A DNA stretch of 64,000 nt from Burkholderia latens. GTDB lineage: Bacteria; Pseudomonadota; Gammaproteobacteria; Burkholderiales; Burkholderiaceae. Under the pieces are notes generated by a model that ran no database searches, was not told the origin of the DNA, and saw only the letters and a program-made list of their open reading frames with translations. This document shows, in pieces, positions 8,284 through 16,196 of the stretch. The position numbers and the translations under genes were made by a program. The stretch lies in the NCBI RefSeq assembly GCF_902499045.1, contig NZ_CABVPL010000030.1, positions 1 through 64,000 on the forward strand, given 5' to 3'. Position 1 is the stretch's first letter. Every line of letters begins with the position of its first letter.

Positions 8284-8810
8284 TCATGCGCGCACGTCCG
8301 CGCGCATGAACACGCGTTGCGTTTCGTCGAGCCCAAGTGCGACGTGGTGCGCGCGGATCGCGCGCAGCGTGTCGTCGAGCGACGCATCGTCGACGATGTG
8401 AAAGCCGAGGCGCGCGTAGTACCGCGCATTCCACGGCACGTCGCGGAACGTCGACAGCACGACCTGTGCAATGCCGTCTTGCGCGGCGCGCGTCATGATC
8501 CGCTCGATCAGGCGCGCGCCGATCCGCTGCCCCGCATGCGACGGCGCGACGTCAGTTCTTCCAGATACAGCCGGTGCGCGTCGAGCAGGCGGTAGAACGC
8601 GAAGCCGACGCACGTGCCTGCTTCGTCCGTCGCGACATATGCGCGGCCGTCGTCGATGCGCGCGAGCACGGCGGCCGCATCGGTCGGTTCGCCGTCGGCG
8701 ACGCCGGGCATGCCGACGTCATGAAAGCGCCGGGCGGCGGCCATTTCGACGGCGGCCATCGCGGCCGCGTCTTCCCGCGTGGCGGGACGAATCCGGATCG
8801 ATACTGTCAT
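8284..8810 (-). pseudogene. GNAT N-acetyltransferase, single-base frameshift
   Basis: Two overlapping frames together make one complete GNAT acetyltransferase of about 175 residues. The first part (from 8810) reads 'MTVSIRIRPATREDAAAMAA' through 'HRLYLEEL' and then goes out of frame. The second frame continues exactly there with 'DVAPSHAGQRIGARLIERI', the acetyl-CoA binding motif A, and 'NARYYARLGFHIVDD' to the stop at 8284. Adding one C after position 8553 (one G in the coding strand) restores the join. So this is either a recent null mutation or a sequencing error. It converges on nemA. Confidence 0.85.
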
Positions 8811-8893
8811 CGCGACAAGATAGGCAGGCAGAAACGGCCGTCACTATAATCGAAACTCCAGACCATTCGAACGTCCCGCCCCCGAGGTTCGCC

Positions 8894-9505
8894 ATGACGC
8901 TGTCCGCGCTTGCCGTGTTCGCCCTCGCCCTGCTCGTCACCGCCGGCACGCCCGGCCCGAGCGTCGCCGCGCTCGTCGCGCGCGTGCTCACGAACGGCGT
9001 GCGAGACGTGCTGCCGTTCCTCGCGGCGATGTGGATCGGCGAAGCGCTGTGGCTCACGCTGGCCGTCGCCGGGCTGTCCGCGTTCGCGCGCACGTTCGAG
9101 ACGGGCCTGCTCGTGCTGAAGCTGCTCGGCGTCGCGTATTTGCTGTTCCTCGCATGGAAGATGTGGACCGCGCCGACCGACACGCAAGCCGGCGAGCTGC
9201 CGCGCGGCCAGTCGCCGTGGCGGATGTTCGTCGCGGGCACGCTCGTGACGCTCGGCAACCCGAAGATCATGCTGTTCTATCTCGCGCTGCTGCCGACCAT
9301 CGTCGATCTGACGCATGTCGGCATTCTCGCGTGGGCCGAGCTCGTCGGCACGATGCTCGCGATCCTGATCCTCGCCGACTGTTTCTGGTCACTCCTTGCT
9401 TCGCGTGCGCGCGCGTTCCTCACTTCGGCACGCGCGAAGCGGATCGCGAATCGCACGAGCGCAACTGCGATGGCGGGCGCGGCAGTGGCGATCGCGACGC
9501 GTTGA
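8894..9505 (+). CDS. LysE-family amino-acid/metabolite exporter
   Basis: A 203-residue inner-membrane protein with about six hydrophobic segments. The N-terminal 'TAGTPGPSVAALVARVLTNG' and mid-protein 'GTLVTLGNPKIMLFYLALLP' are signatures of the LysE/RhtB superfamily of exporters. The substrate is unknown. The ATG chosen gives the standard short N-terminus; the open frame upstream belongs to the antisense of the acetyltransferase. It is divergent from that acetyltransferase (83 bp) and converges on the PLC gene. Confidence 0.88.
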   Translation: MTLSALAVFALALLVTAGTPGPSVAALVARVLTNGVRDVLPFLAAMWIGEALWLTLAVAGLSAFARTFETGLLVLKLLGVAYLLFLAWKMWTAPTDTQAGELPRGQSPWRMFVAGTLVTLGNPKIMLFYLALLPTIVDLTHVGILAWAELVGTMLAILILADCFWSLLASRARAFLTSARAKRIANRTSATAMAGAAVAIATR

Positions 9506-9554
9506 GTCGGCATCCGGCGCCGACTGGCACGGTCCTACCCGGCTCGGATTCTCC

Positions 9555-10475
9555 CTAACACCCCACCGACCTGCGCCTGCCGCCCGGCGCAGGCACATGC
9601 CGGTTGCACTCGACCAGCGCCCGCACGAGCGCCCAGTCATCGTCGTCGCAGAAATCGAGCAGCATCGCGCCGCACGGCGCACGCTGTTCACGCAACCGCT
9701 CCGCGAGCCGTGCATGAATCCCTTGCACCCGGCCATCGCCGCGCGCGACCACCGACGGATTCGCGCCCATCCCGGTCCCGCTGCAGAAATTGATCGCCCA
9801 GCGGCCGCTGTCCGGCGACGGCATGCCGGTCAGCAGCGCATCGATCACCCGCCACTTATAGTGAATCGAACCGGCGACGGGCACCCGGTACTCATCCTGG
9901 ATCACGAATGCCGCATCGGGGTGATCGATCGTGAACGTCGCGTTATCGGGCCACGCGGTCAGATCGATACCGCGCGGCCGGCTGCTGCGGAAACGGCGCA
10001 GCAGCACCACCGCGCCGCGCACGTCGCCGAGCGCCGGCAGCGCACTGCCCGCATGCCAGCGCAGCCGCGGATGCCGCGCGCAGTGCGCATCGAACGTCGC
10101 GGCGAAACCGCGCGTGCATGCGTGCGCGGGCCATTCATCCTTCACGGACATCACGATGCATTCGCGCGGATGCGCATCGAGAAAGGCCGTGCAATCCGCG
10201 AGCACGTCGTCGAACGTCATGCCGAGCGCGATCCCGCCGTGATGAATGTCGAACGTATCGCTCCGGTGCCGGCAGCGAATGTCGAGCAGCCGCACGCCGT
10301 GCGCGAGCTGTGCCGCGAGCGGCGCGTGCTGCGTGCGCACGAGCGGATCGTCGACGGTATACGCACAGGTGTCATGGCTGCCCGGTAGGGTCAGCGTATG
10401 CAGCAGCCGCGCGTCGTCGAGCGCCGACATCCAGTCGGCCAGCGGCGCGGGTTCTTCGTGTCGCGAAGGGTTCAT
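9555..10475 (-). CDS. PI-PLC X-domain protein
   Basis: A 306-residue protein with the phosphatidylinositol-specific phospholipase C X-domain. The two catalytic histidines are visible: His34 in 'LPGSHDTCAY' and His79 in 'DIHHGG'; 'LLDIRCR' and 'VKDEW' follow the bacterial PI-PLC pattern. No signal peptide is seen, which is unusual because bacterial PI-PLCs are normally secreted, so it may act in the cytoplasm or the true start may be misread. It is divergent from the LacI gene with only six bases between the two start codons. Confidence 0.82.
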   Translation of the reverse strand: MNPSRHEEPAPLADWMSALDDARLLHTLTLPGSHDTCAYTVDDPLVRTQHAPLAAQLAHGVRLLDIRCRHRSDTFDIHHGGIALGMTFDDVLADCTAFLDAHPRECIVMSVKDEWPAHACTRGFAATFDAHCARHPRLRWHAGSALPALGDVRGAVVLLRRFRSSRPRGIDLTAWPDNATFTIDHPDAAFVIQDEYRVPVAGSIHYKWRVIDALLTGMPSPDSGRWAINFCSGTGMGANPSVVARGDGRVQGIHARLAERLREQRAPCGAMLLDFCDDDDWALVRALVECNRHVPAPGGRRRSVGC

Positions 10476-10481
10476 GTATCG

Positions 10482-11504
10482 ATGACTGACAAGGAAAGAA
10501 AAACATGGGTGACCGCGTCGGATGTCGCGGCGCGGGCCGGCGTGTCGCGCTCCGCGGTGTCGCGCGCATTCTCGCCGACCGCGAGTATCGCGCCCGAAAC
10601 GCGCGAACGCGTGATGGCGGCCGCGCACGCACTCGGCTATCAGGTCAACCTGATCGCGCGCGACATGATTACGCAGCGCAGCAGCATGATCGGCGTCGTG
10701 ACGGCCGGCTTCGAGAATCCGTTCCGCGCGCGGCTGCTGTCGGACCTGATGGCCGCGCTCGGCCAGCGCGCGTTCACGCCGCTCGTGACCAACGCGGACG
10801 ATCCGCATCAGGTTCGGCAATCGCTCGAGCGGCTGCTCAGCTACCGGATCGCGGGCCTCGTGATGACGTCGGCGTCGCCGCCGCTGTCGGTCGCACGGCA
10901 GTATCTCGACCACCGGATTCCGGTCGTGATGATCAATCGTGACGCGAACCTGCCCGGCGCGGACGTCGTGGTCAGCGACAACGCGGCGGGCGCCGCCGCC
11001 GCCGCGCAACGGCTGGTGCGGGCCGGCGCGCGCCGGCTCGCGTTCGTCGGGCCGCGTACCGCGAGCTACAGCGCCCGCTCGCGCGCGGTGGCGTTCGAGC
11101 GCGCACTGCAACGCGGCGACGCGTTCGGCGCGACGCTCGTCCGTTCGATCGATACGCGGTCCGACACGCACGCGTGCGGAATCGATGCCGCGCGGCAACT
11201 GTTCGCGGCGGACGAGCGTCCGGACGGCGTGTTCTGCTCGTCCGACCTGCTCGCGCTCGGTGTGATCGATGCCGCACGCGATGCATTCGGCCTGCGCGTG
11301 CCTGACGACCTGCGCGTGATCGGCTTCGACGACATCCCAGCCGCCGACTACCACGCATATCGGCTGACGACGCTGCGCCAGGACACGCAAGGGCTCGCGC
11401 GCGCGGCCGTCGATCTGCTCGCCGACCGCATCCATACGTTCGGCGGCGCGTCGCGCACGACGATCGTGCCGGTCACGCACGTGGTACGGCATAGCTGCGC
11501 GTGA
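10482..11504 (+). CDS. LacI-family transcriptional regulator
   Basis: A 340-residue repressor. The HTH 'VTASDVAARAGVSRSAVSRAF' region begins at about residue 10, the hinge 'LGYQVNLIARDMITQRS' follows, and the rest is a sugar-binding periplasmic-type domain ending 'DLRVIGFDDIPAADYHAYRLTTLRQD'. It converges on the sugar ABC operon (9-bp gap at the 3' ends), whose first gene is preceded by a perfect 22-bp palindrome of the LacI operator type. I infer that it controls that operon and perhaps the PLC gene. A GTG about nine codons downstream is an alternative start. Confidence 0.9.
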   Translation: MTDKERKTWVTASDVAARAGVSRSAVSRAFSPTASIAPETRERVMAAAHALGYQVNLIARDMITQRSSMIGVVTAGFENPFRARLLSDLMAALGQRAFTPLVTNADDPHQVRQSLERLLSYRIAGLVMTSASPPLSVARQYLDHRIPVVMINRDANLPGADVVVSDNAAGAAAAAQRLVRAGARRLAFVGPRTASYSARSRAVAFERALQRGDAFGATLVRSIDTRSDTHACGIDAARQLFAADERPDGVFCSSDLLALGVIDAARDAFGLRVPDDLRVIGFDDIPAADYHAYRLTTLRQDTQGLARAAVDLLADRIHTFGGASRTTIVPVTHVVRHSCA

Positions 11505-11513
11505 CGTGTCGCG

Positions 11514-12374
11514 TCACTTCAGCCCGCCGGCGAACCCGCGCAGCAGATAACGCTGCACGTAGCCGGCGACGGCGAGCGTGGGCAGCGACGCCAGCAGCCC
11601 CGCGCTCATCAGGTCGCCCCAGTCGATGCCGTTCTCGGTCACGTAGCCGGCGATGGCGAGCGGCAGCGTGAAGCGGCTCGGCGTCGACACGAACAACAGC
11701 GCGATCAGGAACTCGTTCCATGCGGCGATGAATACGAAGATGGCGGTCGCGATCAACCCCGGCGCGCACAGCGGCAGCACGATCTGCACGAGCCGCCGTG
11801 CGAGCCCCGCACCATCGATGCAAGCGGCCTCCTCGTATTCGGCGGGCACGTCGCGCACGAACGCGAGCAGCATCCAGATCGCCATCGGCAGCGCGTAGAG
11901 CTGATACGCGAGCGTGAGCCCGAGCGTCGAGTCGAGCAGATGCAACCGCTTCGCGAGCGCGAACAACGGCACCGCGATCGTGATCGGCGGCATCAGCTTC
12001 AATGCGAGCACGAGCATCAGGAACAGCAGATCGAGCCGCGCCGGAAAGCGCAACCGCACGAGCGCGTACGCGGCCGGGAACGCGAGTGTCAGCGCGAGCG
12101 CCGTCGTGCCGAATCCGACCAGCAGCGAATTGACGAGCGGCGCGCCGAGGCCGTTCGACCATACCGAAGCGAAATGCTCGAGCGTCGGCGCGGCCGGCCA
12201 GATTCGCAGTGGATGATCGAGGCGCTCGAGCGTCGGCATGAACGCCGCGCCGGCCATCCACAGGCACGGCAGCAGCAACAGCACGAGCGCGACGATGCGC
12301 AGCGTCCACGGCGCCCCGCGACCGAATACCGCGCTCATTCGCACGTGCGCGATGCGTGCCGACCGCGCGGTCAT
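11514..12374 (-). CDS. carbohydrate ABC permease, MalG type
   Basis: A 286-residue permease with six membrane segments. The EAA loop reads 'EYEEAACIDGAGLARRLVQIVLP', and 'AAWNEFLIALLF' is typical of the MalG/UgpE subfamily. Its ATG overlaps the stop of the upstream permease as ATGA, so the two are translationally coupled and form a heterodimeric channel. There is no ATPase gene after it; the LacI gene converges immediately. Confidence 0.92.
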   Translation of the reverse strand: MTARSARIAHVRMSAVFGRGAPWTLRIVALVLLLLPCLWMAGAAFMPTLERLDHPLRIWPAAPTLEHFASVWSNGLGAPLVNSLLVGFGTTALALTLAFPAAYALVRLRFPARLDLLFLMLVLALKLMPPITIAVPLFALAKRLHLLDSTLGLTLAYQLYALPMAIWMLLAFVRDVPAEYEEAACIDGAGLARRLVQIVLPLCAPGLIATAIFVFIAAWNEFLIALLFVSTPSRFTLPLAIAGYVTENGIDWGDLMSAGLLASLPTLAVAGYVQRYLLRGFAGGLK

Positions 12375-13240
12375 GCGCGCCGCTTGCGAACCGTCTGCCA
12401 TACGTACCCCGAAACCAGCAGCGCGGACGCCGCGAGCATCAGCACCGATGCGGCACTCGCCGGCCCGACGTTGAAGAAGCGGAAGCCCGTGTCGTAGATG
12501 TAGGTCGACAGCGTCTGCGTCGCGTTGCCGGGGCCGCCGCCCGTCAGCGCATAGACCTTGTCGAACAGCTTGAACGTGTCGATCGAGCGCAGCAGCAGCG
12601 CGAGGCCGATCTGCGGCGCCGCGAGCGGCAGCGTGATGTCGCGCAGGCACTGCCATTCGCTCGCGCCGTCGGTGCGCGCGGCTTCATACAGCTCCTGCGG
12701 AATCGATTGCAGCCCGGCCAGCACGATCAGGAATGCCATCGGCGTCCATTGCCACACGTCGACGAGCGCGAGCGACCACAGCGCCAGATGCGGATCGGAC
12801 AGCCAGCGCACGCCATCGAGTCCGAACGCGGCCAGCAGCGCATTCAGGAAGCCGTCGAAGTTGAGCCAGTTGCGCCAGATCGCGGAGCACACGAGCGTCG
12901 ACAGCATCATCGGCAGGATCGCGAGCGGCAACGCGATGCGCCGCCCCGGAAACGCGCGCACGAACAGCAGCGCCAGACCGAAGCCGAGTGCGACCTCGAC
13001 CAGCGACGCGACGATCGTGAAGCGCAGCGTGTTGCCGAAGCCGGCCGCGAACGCATCGTCGCCGAGCACCGCGCGATAGTTCGCGATCCCGACGAACGCG
13101 CGCCGGCCGGCCGCGTAGTCGACACGGCAGAACGAGTCGATCAGCACCTGCGCGACCGGATACAGCGCGAGCGCGGCCAGCACCAGCAACGCGGGCCCGA
13201 GCAGCGCGACGAACGGCAGGCTGCGGCCGAGCGCCTTCAT
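12371..13240 (-). CDS. carbohydrate ABC permease, MalF type
   Basis: A 289-residue permease with the MalF/UgpA pattern: 'LYPVAQVLIDSF' in the first membrane segment and the EAA loop 'LYEAARTDGASEWQCLRDITLP'. It starts 34 bp after the binding-protein stop and ends in a 4-bp ATGA overlap with the MalG-type partner. The substrate is set by the binding protein and is not evident from sequence. Confidence 0.92.
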   Translation of the reverse strand: MKALGRSLPFVALLGPALLVLAALALYPVAQVLIDSFCRVDYAAGRRAFVGIANYRAVLGDDAFAAGFGNTLRFTIVASLVEVALGFGLALLFVRAFPGRRIALPLAILPMMLSTLVCSAIWRNWLNFDGFLNALLAAFGLDGVRWLSDPHLALWSLALVDVWQWTPMAFLIVLAGLQSIPQELYEAARTDGASEWQCLRDITLPLAAPQIGLALLLRSIDTFKLFDKVYALTGGGPGNATQTLSTYIYDTGFRFFNVGPASAASVLMLAASALLVSGYVWQTVRKRRA

Positions 13241-13274
13241 GCGCGGAGCCCGGACGATGCGTGACGGCGGCTCT

Positions 13275-14513
13275 TCACTTGGCGGACGCAGCCATTGCCT
13301 GCGAGATCTTCTGCTGCGCCTGGCGAAGCGCGGCGTCCGGGGCGGACTGGCCGGTCAATGCGAGTTGCAGCTGATCGCCGAGAATGCTCTCGACCTGCTG
13401 CCAGTCCTTCACGCGCGGCCGCGCCCGGCCGGCCTCCAGCGCCTTCAGTTGATCGGGATACCAGCGGTACTGGCGCACCAGCGCCGGATCGTTGAACACG
13501 CTGCGGCGCGTCGGCGGAATGCCGATTCCGGCAAGGCGCGTTTGCGTGTCGCGCGAGCTCAGGTACGCGAGAAAGTCCTGCGCGAGCTTCGCGTGCGGTG
13601 CATCCTTCGGAATGCCCATCTGCCAGATGCCGAGCATCGGCGCCGGCCCTGCCGTCTGTCCGGGCGGCGGCTGCAGCGCGATCTGCCCGACCACGCGCGA
13701 CTGCTTCGGATCGTCGAGCGCCGGAATCCATGCGGGCCACACTTCGATCGACTGCGCGGCGGTGCCGCGCTGCAGCGCGTCGCGCACTTCCGCGGCCCCG
13801 TACACGTCGACGTCCTTCGGCGCGTACGCCTTCAGCGCGACGAAGGTTTTCAGCGCGGCTTGCGACTCCCGCGAATCGATCGTCACGTTGCCGGCACGGT
13901 CGAATACGTCGCCGCCATACGCCCACAGGATCGGCAGGAAGCCGGTCACGACCGGGTTGCCCTTGGTGCCGCGGAACACGACGCCCGATACGCTCTTGTC
14001 CGCGCCGCCGACGGTCTGCGCGATCTTCAGCACGTCGTCCCAGTTGCGCGGCGGTTGCAGCTGGTACTTCGCGAGCAGATCCTTCCGGTACGCGAACATC
14101 TCGACGTTGCCGACGATCGGCAGCGCGTACAGCCCGCCCGCCGCGTTGCGGCCGAGCGCGACGGCGGACGGCACGAGATCGGCATCGGCCAGCGACGCGG
14201 GCAGCGGCTTCAGCCAGCCGTTGCCGATGAATTCGGGCGCCCACGTGTCGTCCATCATCACGAGGTCGTACGTGCCGGTGCCTTCGCGCATCGACAGCTT
14301 CAGCTTCTGGTACAGGTTCGCGTTCGGCAGCTTCAACAGCTCGATGTCGGTGCCCGGATGCAGCTTGGCGAAGCCGGCGACGGCGTCGGCCAGCCCCTTG
14401 CCGTAGATGTCGTCGCGGCCCGCGATGACGAGATCCGCCGCGAAGGCGTGCGAGGCGGCAACGGACAGCGCAACGGCGGCGGACAGCGCGCGCAGGCGGC
14501 TCAGCAGGGTCAT
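13275..14513 (-). CDS. extracellular sugar-binding protein
   Basis: A 412-residue periplasmic binding protein of the family-1 (MalE/UgpB-like) type. Residues 1-25 are a signal peptide ('LSRLRALSAAVALSVAASHAF'). 'AGFAKLHPGTDIELLKLPNA' and 'YDLVMMDDTWAPEFIGNGWL' are typical. It is the first gene of a three-gene operon (binding protein, MalF, MalG) and its ATG follows a GAGAGAGA-type ribosome site. A 22-bp palindrome ends 39 bp upstream. The operon has no nucleotide-binding subunit, so it must borrow one from another locus. Confidence 0.9.
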   Translation of the reverse strand: MTLLSRLRALSAAVALSVAASHAFAADLVIAGRDDIYGKGLADAVAGFAKLHPGTDIELLKLPNANLYQKLKLSMREGTGTYDLVMMDDTWAPEFIGNGWLKPLPASLADADLVPSAVALGRNAAGGLYALPIVGNVEMFAYRKDLLAKYQLQPPRNWDDVLKIAQTVGGADKSVSGVVFRGTKGNPVVTGFLPILWAYGGDVFDRAGNVTIDSRESQAALKTFVALKAYAPKDVDVYGAAEVRDALQRGTAAQSIEVWPAWIPALDDPKQSRVVGQIALQPPPGQTAGPAPMLGIWQMGIPKDAPHAKLAQDFLAYLSSRDTQTRLAGIGIPPTRRSVFNDPALVRQYRWYPDQLKALEAGRARPRVKDWQQVESILGDQLQLALTGQSAPDAALRQAQQKISQAMAASAK

Positions 14514-14818
14514 GTGGTCTCTCTCGGTCGGCGTGTGGAGCGGAACGGTCATGCGTTGCACACGTGTGCAACGCCGGCGACACGTCGGGTCGCCTGAAGC
14601 GTCGCCATTGTTCACGCAAACCGTGAAGGTATTGTGGCAAGCCTGAAGCCGCGCAAAGTGACGCACGCGTTTCCGTCAATCCACGCCCGTTCAGTCAAGC
14701 ATACGGACAATTTTTTTCAAGCCTCGCTTTCCCGCGAGCGGCCCGTGCCCCTGCATGCAAAGGCCGCACGCCGGCACACGACCGACTGGCGGGCACGAGC
14801 CGCGCCCGGCGCCCACCG
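14514..14818. other. intergenic region with operator
   Basis: This 305-bp gap holds the control region of the binding-protein operon and the 3' side of the porin gene. Apart from the palindrome at 14553-14574 it contains an AT-rich patch near 14700-14720 (a T7 run) next to a short CTCGC/GCGAG stem. The T-run is on the wrong side to make this stem a terminator for the porin. No gene is seen. Confidence 0.4.
14553..14574. promoter_or_regulatory. perfect 22-bp palindrome, LacI-type operator
   Basis: The sequence is an uninterrupted perfect palindrome with 11-bp arms; the left arm is GCGTTGCACAC. It has the central CG and TTGCnnnn/nnnnGCAA layout of LacI-GalR operators. It is 39 bp upstream of the sugar-binding-protein start, where binding would block transcription. 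The LacI gene at the other end of the same locus is the obvious candidate binder. Confidence 0.65.
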
Positions 14819-16027
14819 TCAAAAGTTCACACGAATCCCGGCCATCACCGCGAGCTGCCGGCTCGAATTGCTGTTCGCGAGCACCGGGATCTGCGCATAG
14901 TTCGCCGCGTTGCCGTTCGCGTCGGTGCCGAGCCCCGTGCCGCTCGCGATCTGGCCAATCGCGACCGCGTACAGTGCGGTGCGCTTCGACAGGCTGTAGT
15001 TCGTGCCGACGTTCACCTGATGGAAGCGCGTCGTGCCGCGGCCGTCGGTATGCGCGGCGTTGAAGATGTACGCGACACCGCCTTGCAGCGCGGGCGTGAA
15101 CATGTACGTGACGTTCAGCTCGCCGATGTCGAACGTGAACGCCTGCGTGCGAGGCTGCGCGCCGGTCGAGAAATAGCGGCTGTCGCCGAGGCGCGTGTGC
15201 GTGTAGGTGAGCGCGACCGTCGCCGCGCCGAGCGTCACCGAGCCGCCCGCGCCGAACGCACGCATCGCGCCGGCGTCCTGCAGCAGGCAGTACATCGCGC
15301 CGGGGTTGCTGCACGCGAAGTCGCCGATATAGCCGTTCGCGCCGCCAAGCGCCGCGTCGAGCGGATGATGCAGATCGAGATAGCCGACCGAGAACGCGAC
15401 CGGCGCACGCGTGTAGGTCGCGGCGATCGCATAGCCGCGCTTCGCCGAAAAATCGCCGGCCTGGCCGCCGAAGCTGAACGTGCCGCCGAACGTCAGCCCG
15501 TTGAAGTCGGCGCTGGTGAACTTCACCGCGTTGTTGAAGTTGAATGCGGCGTTCAGGTTGTCGACGTCGCCGAGATGCGAGCCGTACGGCGTCGCCCAGT
15601 TGTTGCTCGACACGTACGCGCCGAGCATGTCCGTATACGAGTCGTACTGCCGGCCGAGACCGAGCGTGCCGATCCCTTCCTGACGCAGCCCGACCCAGGC
15701 CTGCCGGCTGAACGCGGTGCCGCCCTGCAGCGCCTGCCCGTTGGCGGACAGGAACTGCTGCTCGAGCGTAAATACCGCATCGAGGCCGCCGCCGAGCGGC
15801 TCGGCGCCCTGGAACCCGAAGCGCGACGGCACGAGATTGCCGCCGCCCATCTGCCACGCATGACCGCCGCCCGTGCTGCCGTCGGCGCGCGTGAACTGCT
15901 GGTTCGTCGAGTAGAGGATCCCGGTGTCCACCGTGCCGTACAGCGTGACGCTGCCGGCGGTTTGCGCGTGTGCGTGCATGCAACCCAGCGTGGCCGCGGC
16001 CGCGGCCAGTCGTCGTCCGATCTTCAT
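14819..16027 (-). CDS. outer-membrane porin, Burkholderia trimeric type
   Basis: A 402-residue general porin. Residues 1-22 are a signal peptide ending 'AHAQ'. 'SVTLYGTVDTGI' at the mature N-terminus, 'AWVGLRQEGIGTLGLGRQYDS' and the terminal beta-strand ending 'AGIRVNF' with C-terminal phenylalanine are characteristic of beta-proteobacterial 16-strand porins. It lies just downstream of the EutR-like regulator in the same orientation, suggesting it gives the amine substrate of that cluster entry to the periplasm. A perfect 21-bp palindrome is 21 bp upstream of its ATG. Confidence 0.92.
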   Translation of the reverse strand: MKIGRRLAAAAATLGCMHAHAQTAGSVTLYGTVDTGILYSTNQQFTRADGSTGGGHAWQMGGGNLVPSRFGFQGAEPLGGGLDAVFTLEQQFLSANGQALQGGTAFSRQAWVGLRQEGIGTLGLGRQYDSYTDMLGAYVSSNNWATPYGSHLGDVDNLNAAFNFNNAVKFTSADFNGLTFGGTFSFGGQAGDFSAKRGYAIAATYTRAPVAFSVGYLDLHHPLDAALGGANGYIGDFACSNPGAMYCLLQDAGAMRAFGAGGSVTLGAATVALTYTHTRLGDSRYFSTGAQPRTQAFTFDIGELNVTYMFTPALQGGVAYIFNAAHTDGRGTTRFHQVNVGTNYSLSKRTALYAVAIGQIASGTGLGTDANGNAANYAQIPVLANSNSSRQLAVMAGIRVNF

Positions 16028-16047
16028 GTCCCGCCCCTGTGTTGTCA

Positions 16048-16068
16048 TCGATTCGCACTGCGAATCGA
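16048..16068. promoter_or_regulatory. perfect 21-bp palindrome upstream of the porin
   Basis: Two perfect 10-bp arms, TCGATTCGCA (16048-16057) and its inverse (16059-16068), flank a single C. The site is 21 bp ahead of the porin ATG, within the likely 5' leader or core promoter. AraC proteins normally use direct repeats, so the EutR-like neighbour is not the natural binder of such a symmetric site; a dimeric HTH repressor, or an RNA hairpin in the leader, would fit better. Confidence 0.5.
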
Positions 16069-16196
16069 CGGGTTGTCGATATGGGTGGCAGGACTTTATC
16101 CAGCGAAAATTCCGGACCTCTATCCCAAATCAGCAAACGGTGAAGCGGCGAACGAGCGGTGACGGCGCCGGCCGGCACCGTCGCGGCACGACGACG

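Noticed and set aside
14700-14745. CTCGC/GCGAG stem next to a T7 run as a porin terminator
   Set aside because: The T-run would precede the stem in one direction and become an A-run in the other, so it cannot work as an intrinsic terminator for the porin.
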